Origin: Maribacter litoralis
GTDB lineage: Bacteria > Bacteroidota > Bacteroidia > Flavobacteriales > Flavobacteriaceae
Length of the DNA stretch: 64,000 nucleotides
Direction of reading: 5' to 3'
NCBI RefSeq assembly: GCF_003075045.1
Contig: NZ_QCZD01000001.1
Location: 1,054,001-1,118,000, forward strand
Each line of letters begins with the position of its first letter. The stretch's first letter is position 1. Positions 45,943-53,371 of this stretch are shown piece by piece. The position numbers and the translations under genes were made by a program. The notes below the pieces were generated by a model that was given only the letters and a program-made list of their open reading frames with translations, was not told where the DNA came from and did not search any database.

Positions 45943-46867
45943 ATTTTTATCACTTTTCTTAATCATCGTAACATTTTTTAGCTGTAAAAACAATACTATT
46001 TCATATTTCGATGAGAAGCCTCCTTCTACAATTCCAAAATTATTTGCGCCATCAATTGTTAATACTGACAGTATCGAACTTAATGTAGTTTTTAATTATG
46101 ATCATACAGAAATGTTCTTTTCAAGAATTGTGGACAACAGCTTTGTTATTCACCATTCCGAATTAATTAATGGCAAGTGGTCTGAAATTAAGCCCATTAA
46201 AATGTATGACAATAGTGTCTTAGTTTCAGTTGCTTGCGACCCCACAATTACCACAGACGGTAAGACAATGTATTTTCTGGGGGTAGACACAAAACTTTAT
46301 AAGAATAATGTGACTCGAGAAGAACTTTACACCATACCTCCAGACATTTATAAAAGTAAAAAGGTGAATGGTAAATGGGAATTAGCCTCTAAAGTAGATT
46401 TTTTAGTTTCTACCGAATATTTTGAAACCTATCCTGTAGTTACGGATGATGGGAGTTTGTATTTTCGCTCAAACAGGCCAAGTGATAAGGGAGGGATGAA
46501 CACATATCGCGCACAATATTTAGGAAATGAAAAATTTGAAGCACCTGTTATTATTAACACTAAATCAGAAAAGAAGGAACTAATTACTTATGTTTCACCA
46601 GATGAGAAATATGCCATTACTAATGGACAAAGTAAATTTCAAATAACATTTAATGATAATGGTGAATGGACAGAACCGAAAGAAATACCCTTAGATTATG
46701 ATAGCAACTGGCGTTATTATTGTCCGTATATGTCTTCTGACGGAAAATATTTTATCTTCTCTAGAAAATACAATAATCCTGAAATAAAAGGATGGGCAGG
46801 TGTTGAAAAAGGTGAGGTTTATTGGGTTGATTCTAAAATCTTTGAGCAATTACGAACAAAACAATGA
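45935..46867 (+). CDS. Lipoprotein with WD40-like (PD40) beta-propeller repeats
   Basis: The protein has 310 residues with a lipobox (LIIVTFFSC). Repeated blades of the TolB/PD40 type are visible: ITTDGKTMYFLG, VTDDGSLYFRSNRP, VSPDEKYAITNG, MSSDGKYFIFSRKY. Such propellers usually bind peptides, glycans or partner proteins on the periplasmic side; no catalytic residues are evident. The start overlaps the end of the TPR serine hydrolase by 8 bases. A fragment of that hydrolase's C-terminus follows this gene, suggesting it was inserted into a tandem duplication. Confidence 0.82.
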   Translation: MNKFLSLFLIIVTFFSCKNNTISYFDEKPPSTIPKLFAPSIVNTDSIELNVVFNYDHTEMFFSRIVDNSFVIHHSELINGKWSEIKPIKMYDNSVLVSVACDPTITTDGKTMYFLGVDTKLYKNNVTREELYTIPPDIYKSKKVNGKWELASKVDFLVSTEYFETYPVVTDDGSLYFRSNRPSDKGGMNTYRAQYLGNEKFEAPVIINTKSEKKELITYVSPDEKYAITNGQSKFQITFNDNGEWTEPKEIPLDYDSNWRYYCPYMSSDGKYFIFSRKYNNPEIKGWAGVEKGEVYWVDSKIFEQLRTKQ

Positions 46868-46925
46868 AATAACTACTGTTATCATTTTTCGTAAAACCGC
46901 TAGTAAAAGTAAAAGAATAGATATC

Positions 46926-47024
46926 AAATACAGATTACTTATAGCTTTGGATCTTTTAACTAAGGGTGATGATTGTTTCTGGTGTAAGAATACATTAGAA
47001 AAGTTAAATCTTTTAAAATATTAG
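46926..47024 (+). pseudogene. Fragment of a duplicated TPR serine-hydrolase C-terminus
   Basis: The frame encodes KYRLLIALDLLTKGDDCFWC followed by KNTLEKLNLLKY and a stop. The neighbouring serine hydrolase ends ALELKPEEGDCFWC, DNSIEKLSLL. The CFWC, EKL and LL positions align without gaps. No body of the enzyme precedes it, so it is a relic left after a duplication. Confidence 0.65.
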
Positions 47025-47042
47025 GTTGAGTAACAACTGTAA

Positions 47043-47618
47043 TTATTTTTTAGCAATTCGTTTTCTAATACGACTTAAAGATTCAGGTTTCACACCCAAA
47101 TAACTCGCCAAATGATATTGTGGCACACGTTGTAATAAATCTGGCCTAGTTTCCAAAAGGTTTTTATAGCGTTCTTCAGGACTAGACGTTATAAATTTAG
47201 CTAAGGCTTCCTGCTGTTCTCCAAAATCATTTTCCATAGACATTCGGCATAAAGCCTCATATTTTGGAACACGTTTAAATAACTCCTGCTCTTTTTCATA
47301 GTTTAAAACCGCAAGTCTGCAATCTTCAACACATTCAAAATAATGGTTAGCTGGTGTTTTGTTTTGATAGCTCTGTAATGAGGCTACAGATTCGTCTTCC
47401 TCATAAAACTCTGTGGTGCGTTCTTCTCCATCAATTATATAATATTTTCTAATACACCCTTCTATAATAAAATAAGAATCTCTTGAAACTTGTCCTTCCC
47501 TTAAAAGTATATCGCCTTTTTTAAAGCTTTTAATTGGAATATATTCCATAAAAGCTTTACGCTCTTCATCGTTTAAAGTGAGAAATCTTGAAATAAGTTT
47601 GACTATGTCATTTTCCAT
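47043..47618 (-). CDS. Crp/Fnr family transcriptional regulator
   Basis: The protein has 191 residues. The cyclic-nucleotide-binding-like beta roll spans ~20-120 (IKSFKKGDILLREGQ, YFIIEGCIRKYYI, ERTTEFYEEDESVASLQS), followed by the dimer helix and a short HTH (VPQYHLASYLGVKPESLSRIRKRI). This is the common Bacteroidota subtype that lacks Fe-S cysteines. It is a candidate activator for the shared palindromic promoters of this region, since TTAAG-N4-CTTAA has the 5-4-5 geometry of Crp/Fnr sites. It sits convergent to the serine-hydrolase run. Confidence 0.93.
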   Translation of the reverse strand: MENDIVKLISRFLTLNDEERKAFMEYIPIKSFKKGDILLREGQVSRDSYFIIEGCIRKYYIIDGEERTTEFYEEDESVASLQSYQNKTPANHYFECVEDCRLAVLNYEKEQELFKRVPKYEALCRMSMENDFGEQQEALAKFITSSPEERYKNLLETRPDLLQRVPQYHLASYLGVKPESLSRIRKRIAKK

Positions 47619-47667
47619 AGGACACTAAGTTATGAATTTGTCAAATCTTTTTTAGTGCCCTATTTTT

Positions 47668-47973
47668 TCAGTCCGTTTTCAATAAATCTTTTGTAACATC
47701 CAAATGGAAAAGCACATCTGTACTTTCACAACTTTTCTTCATTGCTTGGATAAGTTCATCGGTGTTTTCGGGAAGCTTGTTTCGTGCTTTCTCCCACGTT
47801 TCCATATCGGGCCATTGGGCGTAAGCAATGTAATTGCCTTCTTGATCTTTATGAAGGCGAGAGCCTAGACCACCTGAATAGGTCATAAATGCTTTTGTCA
47901 ATTTTTCCCAGGCAACTTCAAATTCATTTGCCAGGCCATCTACAATATTGAATTTATAAACTATTGCGTGCAT
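47668..47973 (-). CDS. Antibiotic biosynthesis monooxygenase (ABM) domain protein
   Basis: The protein has 101 residues, the size of a single dimeric ferredoxin-like ABM domain. It shows the initial HAIVYKFNIVDG strand, GGLGSRLHKDQEGNYIAYAQWPDMETWEKAR in the middle (the W-rich AQWP motif is typical), and DVLFHLDV near the end. Family members include small cofactor-free monooxygenases and proteins of unknown role. It follows DoxX by 43 bases, making it the third gene of the minus operon driven by the promoter at 49080-49127. Confidence 0.8.
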   Translation of the reverse strand: MHAIVYKFNIVDGLANEFEVAWEKLTKAFMTYSGGLGSRLHKDQEGNYIAYAQWPDMETWEKARNKLPENTDELIQAMKKSCESTDVLFHLDVTKDLLKTD

Positions 47974-48016
47974 TGATTTATTTTAATAGTTAACTTAAAA
48001 TTAATTAAACAAAGGG

Positions 48017-48418
48017 CTAATCCCAATGACTGGAAGTTGACAGAGCGTATTTACCAGCACCACTCACGAAAAATACAATTCCGGTAATTAAATAAATAAA
48101 CAATAAATCCAATGACCATCCTCCAAATTCGTTCAATTTAAATATATTTTGGGTTTGTGCCATAACAATCGCCAATAGGCAATTAAAGGAGAAAATCAAT
48201 CCTGCCAATCTGGCCCTGAATCCTATCATTAGCATTAAAGGTGCCACTATCTCGCCAATAAATACGGCATTTGCCATCATCTTTGGTAAACCATATTGTT
48301 CTAAGAGACTACCAATAAATCCCGTGCCTTCGATTACTTTATTGATACCATAAATCAACATGGTAAATGGTATCGTCAATCTTAAGATAAAAATTCCAAG
48401 GTTCTTGTTTCTTTTCAT
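48017..48418 (-). CDS. DoxX family membrane protein
   Basis: The protein has 133 residues and four membrane helices. Typical DoxX segments are visible: FILRLTIPFTMLIYGINKVIEG, LPKMMANAVFIGEIVAPLMLMIGFRARLAGLIF, and a final FVSGAGKYALS. DoxX-family proteins are membrane components linked to redox and thiol stress in some bacteria. It lies 18 bases after the outer-membrane protein gene and 43 before the ABM gene, so all three are probably one transcript. Confidence 0.9.
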   Translation of the reverse strand: MKRNKNLGIFILRLTIPFTMLIYGINKVIEGTGFIGSLLEQYGLPKMMANAVFIGEIVAPLMLMIGFRARLAGLIFSFNCLLAIVMAQTQNIFKLNEFGGWSLDLLFIYLITGIVFFVSGAGKYALSTSSHWD

Positions 48419-48436
48419 TGAATTGAATATTTAAGG

Positions 48437-49057
48437 TTAAAAATTATATTTTAGAAATACGCCCATGTTTTGTAGTTTTTTTCGGGAGTTGTTGAACTGA
48501 TCCAGATTTAAAGCCAACCCAGTTATCAGCTGTTTTTTTCGTATTCCGATTTTAAACTGTTGCAATCCTCTGATATATCCGTTAGCATTTATGTTTGCGG
48601 TTGCAAGCAGATTCATATAGCCTTTATAGTTTTGACCTATATCCGGCGTATAACTTAATACCACGGATTGCTCAAATGAAAACCCCTTTTGATATGTACT
48701 GCCAGCAGTATAGGCAAAGGAAAAATTGGTAATTCTCGAGGAAAAACCTAAAGACACTGTACAGAATGCTCCGGGGTTTTTAATCCCTATTGCTGTGTTG
48801 AGCTTAATTTTTTCATTGAAATGATAAGAGAGATTATTCCTGACAAAGTAGATATTGTTGGCATCCTCTTCATATTCGGTATCGAATAGTGTCAAATTGT
48901 CAACAGATAGTCTTGGGTTGATCGAATATTTAATTAGATGTTTATAGGTTACAGAACGGTTGCCAAATACTAAATCTGGTGAGAAGTTCAATTCTTGACC
49001 CGCAACGCTTAAAACGGTCAAATAAATCAGAATGAGTAAAGATGTTTTTCTAGACAT
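48437..49057 (-). CDS. Outer-membrane beta-barrel protein of unknown function
   Basis: The protein has 206 residues with a signal peptide (ends SVAGQ). The mature part alternates polar and hydrophobic residues in about ten strands and ends in FLKYNF, the usual Phe-terminated insertion signal of outer-membrane barrels. I recognise no specific family. It is first in an operon with DoxX and ABM genes, 22 bases downstream of the -7 box of the shared regulon promoter. Being made with redox proteins it might form a pore or stress-related barrel, but this is guesswork. Confidence 0.75.
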   Translation of the reverse strand: MSRKTSLLILIYLTVLSVAGQELNFSPDLVFGNRSVTYKHLIKYSINPRLSVDNLTLFDTEYEEDANNIYFVRNNLSYHFNEKIKLNTAIGIKNPGAFCTVSLGFSSRITNFSFAYTAGSTYQKGFSFEQSVVLSYTPDIGQNYKGYMNLLATANINANGYIRGLQQFKIGIRKKQLITGLALNLDQFNNSRKKLQNMGVFLKYNF

Positions 49058-49079
49058 TGTTGCTAATATTTATTCACAA

Positions 49080-49127
49080 CAAATTTATAGTCAAGCAATT
49101 AGGAGTATATTAAGGTAGTTTAAGAAA
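49080..49127 (-). promoter_or_regulatory. Promoter C: 18-base palindromic element + 22 bases + TANNTTTG
   Basis: On the minus strand TTTCTTAAACTACCTTAA (49127-49110) is followed by 22 bases and TAAATTTG (49087-49080). The ATG of the outer-membrane protein gene is at 49057. Confidence 0.8.
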
Positions 49128-49244
49128 TGAAGTGGGTTGAAAGTAAACTATCAGATTTATTCGGCTGATTACATTAAAAAGGGTAATTGTTTTACATTTG
49201 TTGATACAAACAATTACCCCGTCATAAAGAATTACATCTCGTAT

Positions 49245-49973
49245 TCAATTCATCTGTAACCCATAACTTTCCAAAACACCATAAGTTTCAAACCCCATTT
49301 TGGCATATATTCTTTCTCCAGCTTCCGAAGCGACTAAGTATACTTTCTTGCTTTGGTTCTTTAAGGCTTCGTTGACTAAAAGTTGTGTCATCTTTTTTCC
49401 AAGTCCCAATCCCCTGTATTCAGCCTTTGTGCCAATCATGTGGATACCAGAAATACCGTTTTTATCCAAATAAATCATACCACAACTCGGAAAAGAGTTC
49501 TGGTGTTTTCCTAGAAAAAGTTTAAATGCAGGGTCATCAAATAGGGGAATTATCGTGGACCTTTTAACGGGGTATCCGAAGGACTTGGATGCTACTTTTG
49601 CGAATAGCCCAGCATCATATTCCGAACATACCTCTAGAAAATCGGAAGCCTTGATGTTTTCATATGAAATTTCATTAGTTGTCAATGCCATGGCCTTTAA
49701 TGTAGAAGTCAAAACAAACCCAATGGATGTCAGTATTTTTCCAGGGAAATCCTGTTCATACACCGCTACTGAATTGGGTAGCTTTCTGGACTGTATATTT
49801 TGTTGGAGAACTTTTAGGTCTAACTTTTCAACGTTGACATTGAAAATTTTACTGGGCCATGAGTTTTCAGAAGGATTGGTACAGTCAAAACCCTTTTCTT
49901 TTTTGAGAAAGCAACCATTATGGCCTATATGTTTCCAAAACTCGAATAAATGTTCAATTATTTTTTTTTTCAT
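49245..49973 (-). CDS. GNAT family N-acetyltransferase
   Basis: The protein has 242 residues. The C-terminal ~120 residues form a GNAT fold with the acetyl-CoA loop YRGLGLGKKM, preceded by the GISGIHMIGTKAE strand and followed by VYLVASEAGERIYAKMGFETYG. The N-terminal half (FKWKHIGHNGCFLKKEKGF-like opening, FLEVCSEYDAGLFAKVASKSFG) is less conserved and may shape the substrate site. Substrate unknown. It lies 105 bases after the FMN reductase gene and could be read from the same promoter. Confidence 0.85.
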   Translation of the reverse strand: MKKKIIEHLFEFWKHIGHNGCFLKKEKGFDCTNPSENSWPSKIFNVNVEKLDLKVLQQNIQSRKLPNSVAVYEQDFPGKILTSIGFVLTSTLKAMALTTNEISYENIKASDFLEVCSEYDAGLFAKVASKSFGYPVKRSTIIPLFDDPAFKLFLGKHQNSFPSCGMIYLDKNGISGIHMIGTKAEYRGLGLGKKMTQLLVNEALKNQSKKVYLVASEAGERIYAKMGFETYGVLESYGLQMN

Positions 49974-50078
49974 TTTGTCATGTGTTTTTTAATTCGTGTA
50001 ACTTAAATTCACAGGGAGTTGATATTTATCTATAACCCCCCCCTTTGATTTGAATTGAGTGGTTATTTTATTCATTAG

Positions 50079-50648
50079 TTATTCTATATCGTTAGGGTCA
50101 TTTTCCTCACTAACAGGTTGATTCCTTAAAAAGCTTTCTACAAGATTTTTCAAAACGTATTCTTCTTTTGGATTATTAAGACTTTTGGTGTCATCATTAA
50201 AATTCTGCTGAAAGCTGCCCAAAGAAAATTTACCTATAAGTTTACCTCCCCAACGCTGTACCAAATTGACTAAGATTTCTAAATGTGTACTACCTCCAGT
50301 TGCCCCTGGTGATGTGCTTAAGAGAAGAAGAGGTTTGTCCCCAAAGAAACGCTGGTCTATTCTTGAAAGCCAGTCGATGGTGTTTTTAAAAAAAGCCGAT
50401 GGAAGACCATTATGCTCAGGTGAGGCTAGAATAAATCCTTCTGCGGAGGTAAATAGTTGAAAAAGTTCTTTGGCCTGATTTGGGATGCCTTTTTGTTCTA
50501 TTTCTTGACTGTAAATAGGTAATGTATATTTTTTAAGATCTAGGAATTCAATTCGGGACTTCGGAAATTCCTGAATAATGTATTTTATCAATTTTTCGTT
50601 TATTGAAGCCGGGTTGTTGCTTCCTGCAAATGCGATTATTTTTTTCAT
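50079..50648 (-). CDS. NADPH-dependent FMN reductase
   Basis: The protein has 189 residues, a flavodoxin-like fold: FMN phosphate loop GSNNPASINEKL at the N-terminus, EGFILASPEHNGLPSAFFKNTIDWLSR in the middle (a family hallmark), and LLLLSTSPGATGGSTHLEIL. Such enzymes reduce quinones, azo dyes or FMN with NAD(P)H in the cytoplasm. It has its own copy of the palindrome-plus-22 promoter (50676-50723) and probably leads a two-gene unit with the acetyltransferase. Confidence 0.92.
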   Translation of the reverse strand: MKKIIAFAGSNNPASINEKLIKYIIQEFPKSRIEFLDLKKYTLPIYSQEIEQKGIPNQAKELFQLFTSAEGFILASPEHNGLPSAFFKNTIDWLSRIDQRFFGDKPLLLLSTSPGATGGSTHLEILVNLVQRWGGKLIGKFSLGSFQQNFNDDTKSLNNPKEEYVLKNLVESFLRNQPVSEENDPNDIE

Positions 50649-50675
50649 TTCGTACTGAATTTTAGAATATCAGTA

Positions 50676-50723
50676 CAAACCTATCGGTAACAAAAGGCAA
50701 TAATCTTAAGGTGGTTTAAGAAA
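50676..50723 (-). promoter_or_regulatory. Promoter D: 18-base palindromic element + 22 bases + TANNTTTG
   Basis: On the minus strand TTTCTTAAACCACCTTAA (50723-50706) is followed by 22 bases and TAGGTTTG (50683-50676), 27 bases before the ATG of the FMN reductase. The element touches the 3' end of the second Crp/Fnr gene (stop at 50730). Confidence 0.8.
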
Positions 50724-50729
50724 GTAGTT

Positions 50730-51338
50730 TTATTTCAAATTTTTTCGCAGTGCACTTAAAAATTCAGGGGTAATACCTAAATAAGAAGCAACCATATACT
50801 GGGGAACCCTTTGTTCAATATCCCGGTATTTTGCTCGGAATTCTAAATAACGTTCCTCAGCTGTTTTAGCCATAGCATCAATCGTACGATATTGAAAAGC
50901 AACATATGCCTTTTCAAATTTTAATCTGAAGAAACGTTCGATGGCGGGAACCTCATTATAGAGGCTATTTAAGGTGTCGCGATGTATTTGTAGCACGGTG
51001 CTTTTTTCCAAAGCTTGTACAAATTGTTTAGCAGGAGTATTGGTAAGGTAGCTGTAAAGATCATTCACCCACCATCCTTCTATACCAAATTGAACAATAT
51101 GCTCCTTTGCTTCTTCATCCATATAGTAGGCTCTTAGACATCCTTCTGAAATGAATTGCATGTGTGAGGATATTTCCCCTGTAAATAGTAAAACTTCCTT
51201 TTTTGCTAGACATATCTCCTTGAAGCTATTTCTAACAATGACTTCATCATTAGGGGATAATTGAATGATTCCCCTCAAGTGTGCTATAAGTTTGTCTTTT
51301 GCCTGCAAAATCAAATGAATGAATAAGTAAGTTAACAA
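50730..51338 (-). CDS. Crp/Fnr family transcriptional regulator with non-ATG start
   Basis: The open frame gives up to 202 residues. The beta roll (IVRNSFKEICLAKKEVLLFTGE, MQFISEGCLRAYYMD, EHIVQFGIEGWWVNDLYSYL) and the HTH (VPQYMVASYLGITPEFLSALRKNL) match the same subtype as the regulator at 47043. No ATG occurs before the beta roll: initiation must use a TTG, at 51338, 51314 (LILQAKDK) or 51308. The latter two give the normal length of this family. A TAAATTTG box at 51381-51374 and a 13-base inverted repeat precede it. It is the second candidate activator of the shared promoters. Confidence 0.9.
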   Translation of the reverse strand: MLTYLFIHLILQAKDKLIAHLRGIIQLSPNDEVIVRNSFKEICLAKKEVLLFTGEISSHMQFISEGCLRAYYMDEEAKEHIVQFGIEGWWVNDLYSYLTNTPAKQFVQALEKSTVLQIHRDTLNSLYNEVPAIERFFRLKFEKAYVAFQYRTIDAMAKTAEERYLEFRAKYRDIEQRVPQYMVASYLGITPEFLSALRKNLK

Positions 51339-51381
51339 AATTCAATTGTTTCTACTTAGAATTTTGTTAACGACAAATTTA
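51331..51381 (-). promoter_or_regulatory. Promoter of the second Crp/Fnr gene with a 13-base inverted repeat
   Basis: TAAATTTG on the minus strand (51381-51374) is a good -7 box. Just downstream, GTTAACAAAATTC (51331-51343) and GAATTTTGTTAAC (51359-51371) are perfect inverted repeats around a 15-base loop, covering the presumed transcript start and leader. This could be an operator for autoregulation, a leader hairpin or a recombinase site. Confidence 0.6.
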
Positions 51382-51586
51382 AAACGCTAAAACCTACCAA
51401 AAAAACAACTGATTAGAGTGATTTGGGCAAATGTTCTAATCCTTGTTCCCCGACGAACCTATTTCTATAGCAACCTATTTACCGAAGGTTAAGAAACATA
51501 ATAAAATTCTATTGACCGATTTGTTAACTTATTCAGGTGATTTTAGAGTGAAAAAGTAAATTTTAAGAAAAGTTCTTAAAAAACAA

Positions 51587-51616
51587 AACCCTGATAATCA
51601 ATTGATTATCAGGGTT
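51587..51616 (-). terminator. Perfect 30-base palindrome, intrinsic terminator next to tRNA tail (right)
   Basis: Arms AACCCTGATAATCA and its exact complement meet at AATT, flanked by A and T runs. On the minus strand it follows the tRNA tail (51652-51639) by about 20 bases, the same order as at the left end. Confidence 0.75.
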
Positions 51617-51638
51617 AAAGTGTTAACAAAAATGTTAA

Positions 51639-51652
51639 AGTCGGGGTGGCAG
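51639..51652 (-). repeat. 3' tail of a tRNA gene, candidate attachment remnant, right
   Basis: AGTCGGGGTGGCAG (plus strand) is identical to 34865-34878. Read on the minus strand it is CTGCCACCCCGACT, the acceptor end of a proline-like tRNA gene. The remainder of the tRNA is missing here too. Confidence 0.6.
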
Positions 51653-52229
51653 AACTAACCCTCCACACCTCAATACCTTTATTATCAAATAATTACAAGT
51701 TTTTTAAAATATCAGGTAACCGAATAGGTAACTTTTGCCTCGAAATCATTCGTATAACTAAAGGTACTTCAATAAATGGATACAAAACATAACAATCTAT
51801 ATTATTTATTCCTCAACCGATAAGATTCAGTTTATTGGTCTCGCATATTATAAATGTGAATTAAACTTAAATTATAGGACAAAGAATTTATTTATAAACC
51901 ATAAATAGCCTCGTAGATAAATAGAAATGGATATTTTAATTATCAGAACTATTTAATTAAAACTGTCCATTTCCAGCTATAAAATAAAGCCATGTGATAT
52001 TTTATATGACTACAACTTAAATTAACGATAGGGTAATTGAAAAAAGGTAAGTAAAGACATGGAAATTGTGCCATTCATTCCGAAAACAAAAAGGGGTTTT
52101 GCGCCAACGATTCCGTTGTGCAAGATTGTCATTTAAATCTCTATAATCTCAAAGCGGGGTTCGATGTCATCAGTTGCCGGTAAAGGCATATTTTTAGAGG
52201 TATACCTGACCTGGTAATTGACCTGTTAC
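51653..52229. other. AT-rich stretch without a supported gene
   Basis: All frames are short and broken. No repeat, RNA or promoter could be supported between the right tRNA tail and the broken fragment at 52230. It probably consists of decayed mobile DNA. Confidence 0.6.
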
Positions 52230-52581
52230 CACTATAGGAAATGATGCAAAACCGATATATGGAAGGACTATTGGGGCAACTACCCGAACACCACCAAATA
52301 TTACGAACTTTTTTTCGAAATTATTAAAAAAACCAACCCACAGTGTCTATAATCGCAATGGATTGAGCTTTGAAAGCCTGATCCCCAAAGGGGAAAAAGA
52401 GGTTTCCAAACGGAGGGCGGATATTTTTTTTCGATTAAGACCGGGCGAATTTGTGACCTTCGCCAATGGAAAGGACCGAAAATTGCGGTTTATATTGCAA
52501 AAGATAGAATGGTCTATGCCTAAAAGAAGGGTTGTCTAATCCGATGAAGAACTAAATCTGGTGCATGAGGTGCTATGCTGA
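52230..52581 (+). pseudogene. Broken C-terminal fragment resembling a conjugation/mobilization coupling protein
   Basis: One frame gives WKDYWGNYPNTTKYYELFF then EIIKKTNPQ and a stop. Shifting frame gives YNRNGLSFESLIPKGEKEVS, KRRADIFFRLRPGEFVTFAN, GKDRKLRFILQKIEWSMPK, an in-frame stop, then SDEELNLVHEVLC. The 'RLRPGEFVxFANGKD' pattern recalls the C-terminal end of Bacteroidota TraG/MobC-type coupling ATPases, but I am not certain. At least one frameshift and one nonsense codon make it non-functional. Confidence 0.4.
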
Positions 52582-52786
52582 AATCATGAAGATGTTGTGA
52601 AGGGTATAAAACCAACCTTCTTTCTTCCCAAGGTCTTTAAAAACTCTTTATTTCGCGATATCTCAATCCCAAATTAGTCAACTAGTTATATAGCACTGGT
52701 CTATAGGGGCTCCATATGCTTAAATAGAAGGCAATCATTTTTATTCTTTTACTGAGCAATTCCCAAATAGTAACCTTCTCCTAAGA

Positions 52787-53305
52787 TCACGTATTCTCAA
52801 ATTTAATTTCCGCTATTAAATCTTTGTAATATTCGGGGCTCCAAATGTTTAAAACATCATCATTTGGAATAAACAGAACTACATCCGCTTTAATACTGCT
52901 AAAAGAAACGGATTTAATCTTGGTATCCAAAAGCTCGATAATCTGCTCATTGGAAATACGCTTATCTTGCCAATCGTTTGTGTCTACCGCCCTAGTTAGG
53001 AAATGATGTACATCCTAAGGTTTTTTTTATATACCATTCTAAGTCATACCAATCTCTACCTTTAACCCTATTTAGCCACTTTCTAAAAAGCAGCGCATGC
53101 ATTTTACCTGCAAATAGACTTGATTTGGTAAAACTTTTCACGTTAAATGAAAATGGACGGAGCAAAACTTTTTGCGGTGCTAAAATTCAAAAGAGGCTTT
53201 CGTTCAACTTCTATTTTTATTTTCAGCGTCTTGTTAGAACGCACACCAGCTTCTTTGATGATGTCGACAAGTACAGTTTCTTTTGCGCCTATGTAATAAA
53301 GAAGG
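52787..53305 (-). pseudogene. AbiEii/AbiGii-type nucleotidyltransferase toxin, degenerate C-terminal part
   Basis: Three minus-strand frames join into one recognisable product: ETVLVDIIKEAGVRSNKTLK then IKIEVERKPLLNF, VKSFTKSSLFAGKMHALLFR then KWLNRVKGRDWYDLEWYIKK, and HHFLTRAVDTNDWQDKRIS through SIKADVVLFIPND, LNIWSPEYYKDLIAEIKFE. 'AGKMHALLFRKWxNRVKGRDWYDxEWY' is a hallmark of AbiEii toxins. There are frameshifts near 53021-53028 (a run of eight T) and near 53145. The N-terminal nucleotidyltransferase motif is absent, so the toxin is dead. Confidence 0.75.
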
Positions 53306-53371
53306 TACATAATCGGATTTAATCCGATTATGTAATTAAAATATAGCATTAAAAGCGATGAAAGGTTATTA

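Larger units (their letters stand above)
51331..51629. repeat. Four copies of TTGTTAAC clustered at the right island end
   Basis: Exact copies lie on the plus strand at 51364-51371 and 51521-51528, and on the minus strand at 51331-51338 and 51622-51629. A one-mismatch copy, TTGTTGAC, is at 34951-34958 near the other end. Four exact octamers in 300 bases is more than expected by chance even in AT-rich DNA. Confidence 0.55.

Noticed and set aside
47623-47657. CACTAA/TTAGTG inverted repeat upstream of the first Crp/Fnr gene
   Set aside because: Only six bases with a 23-base gap in AT-rich DNA; too weak to claim as an operator or terminator.
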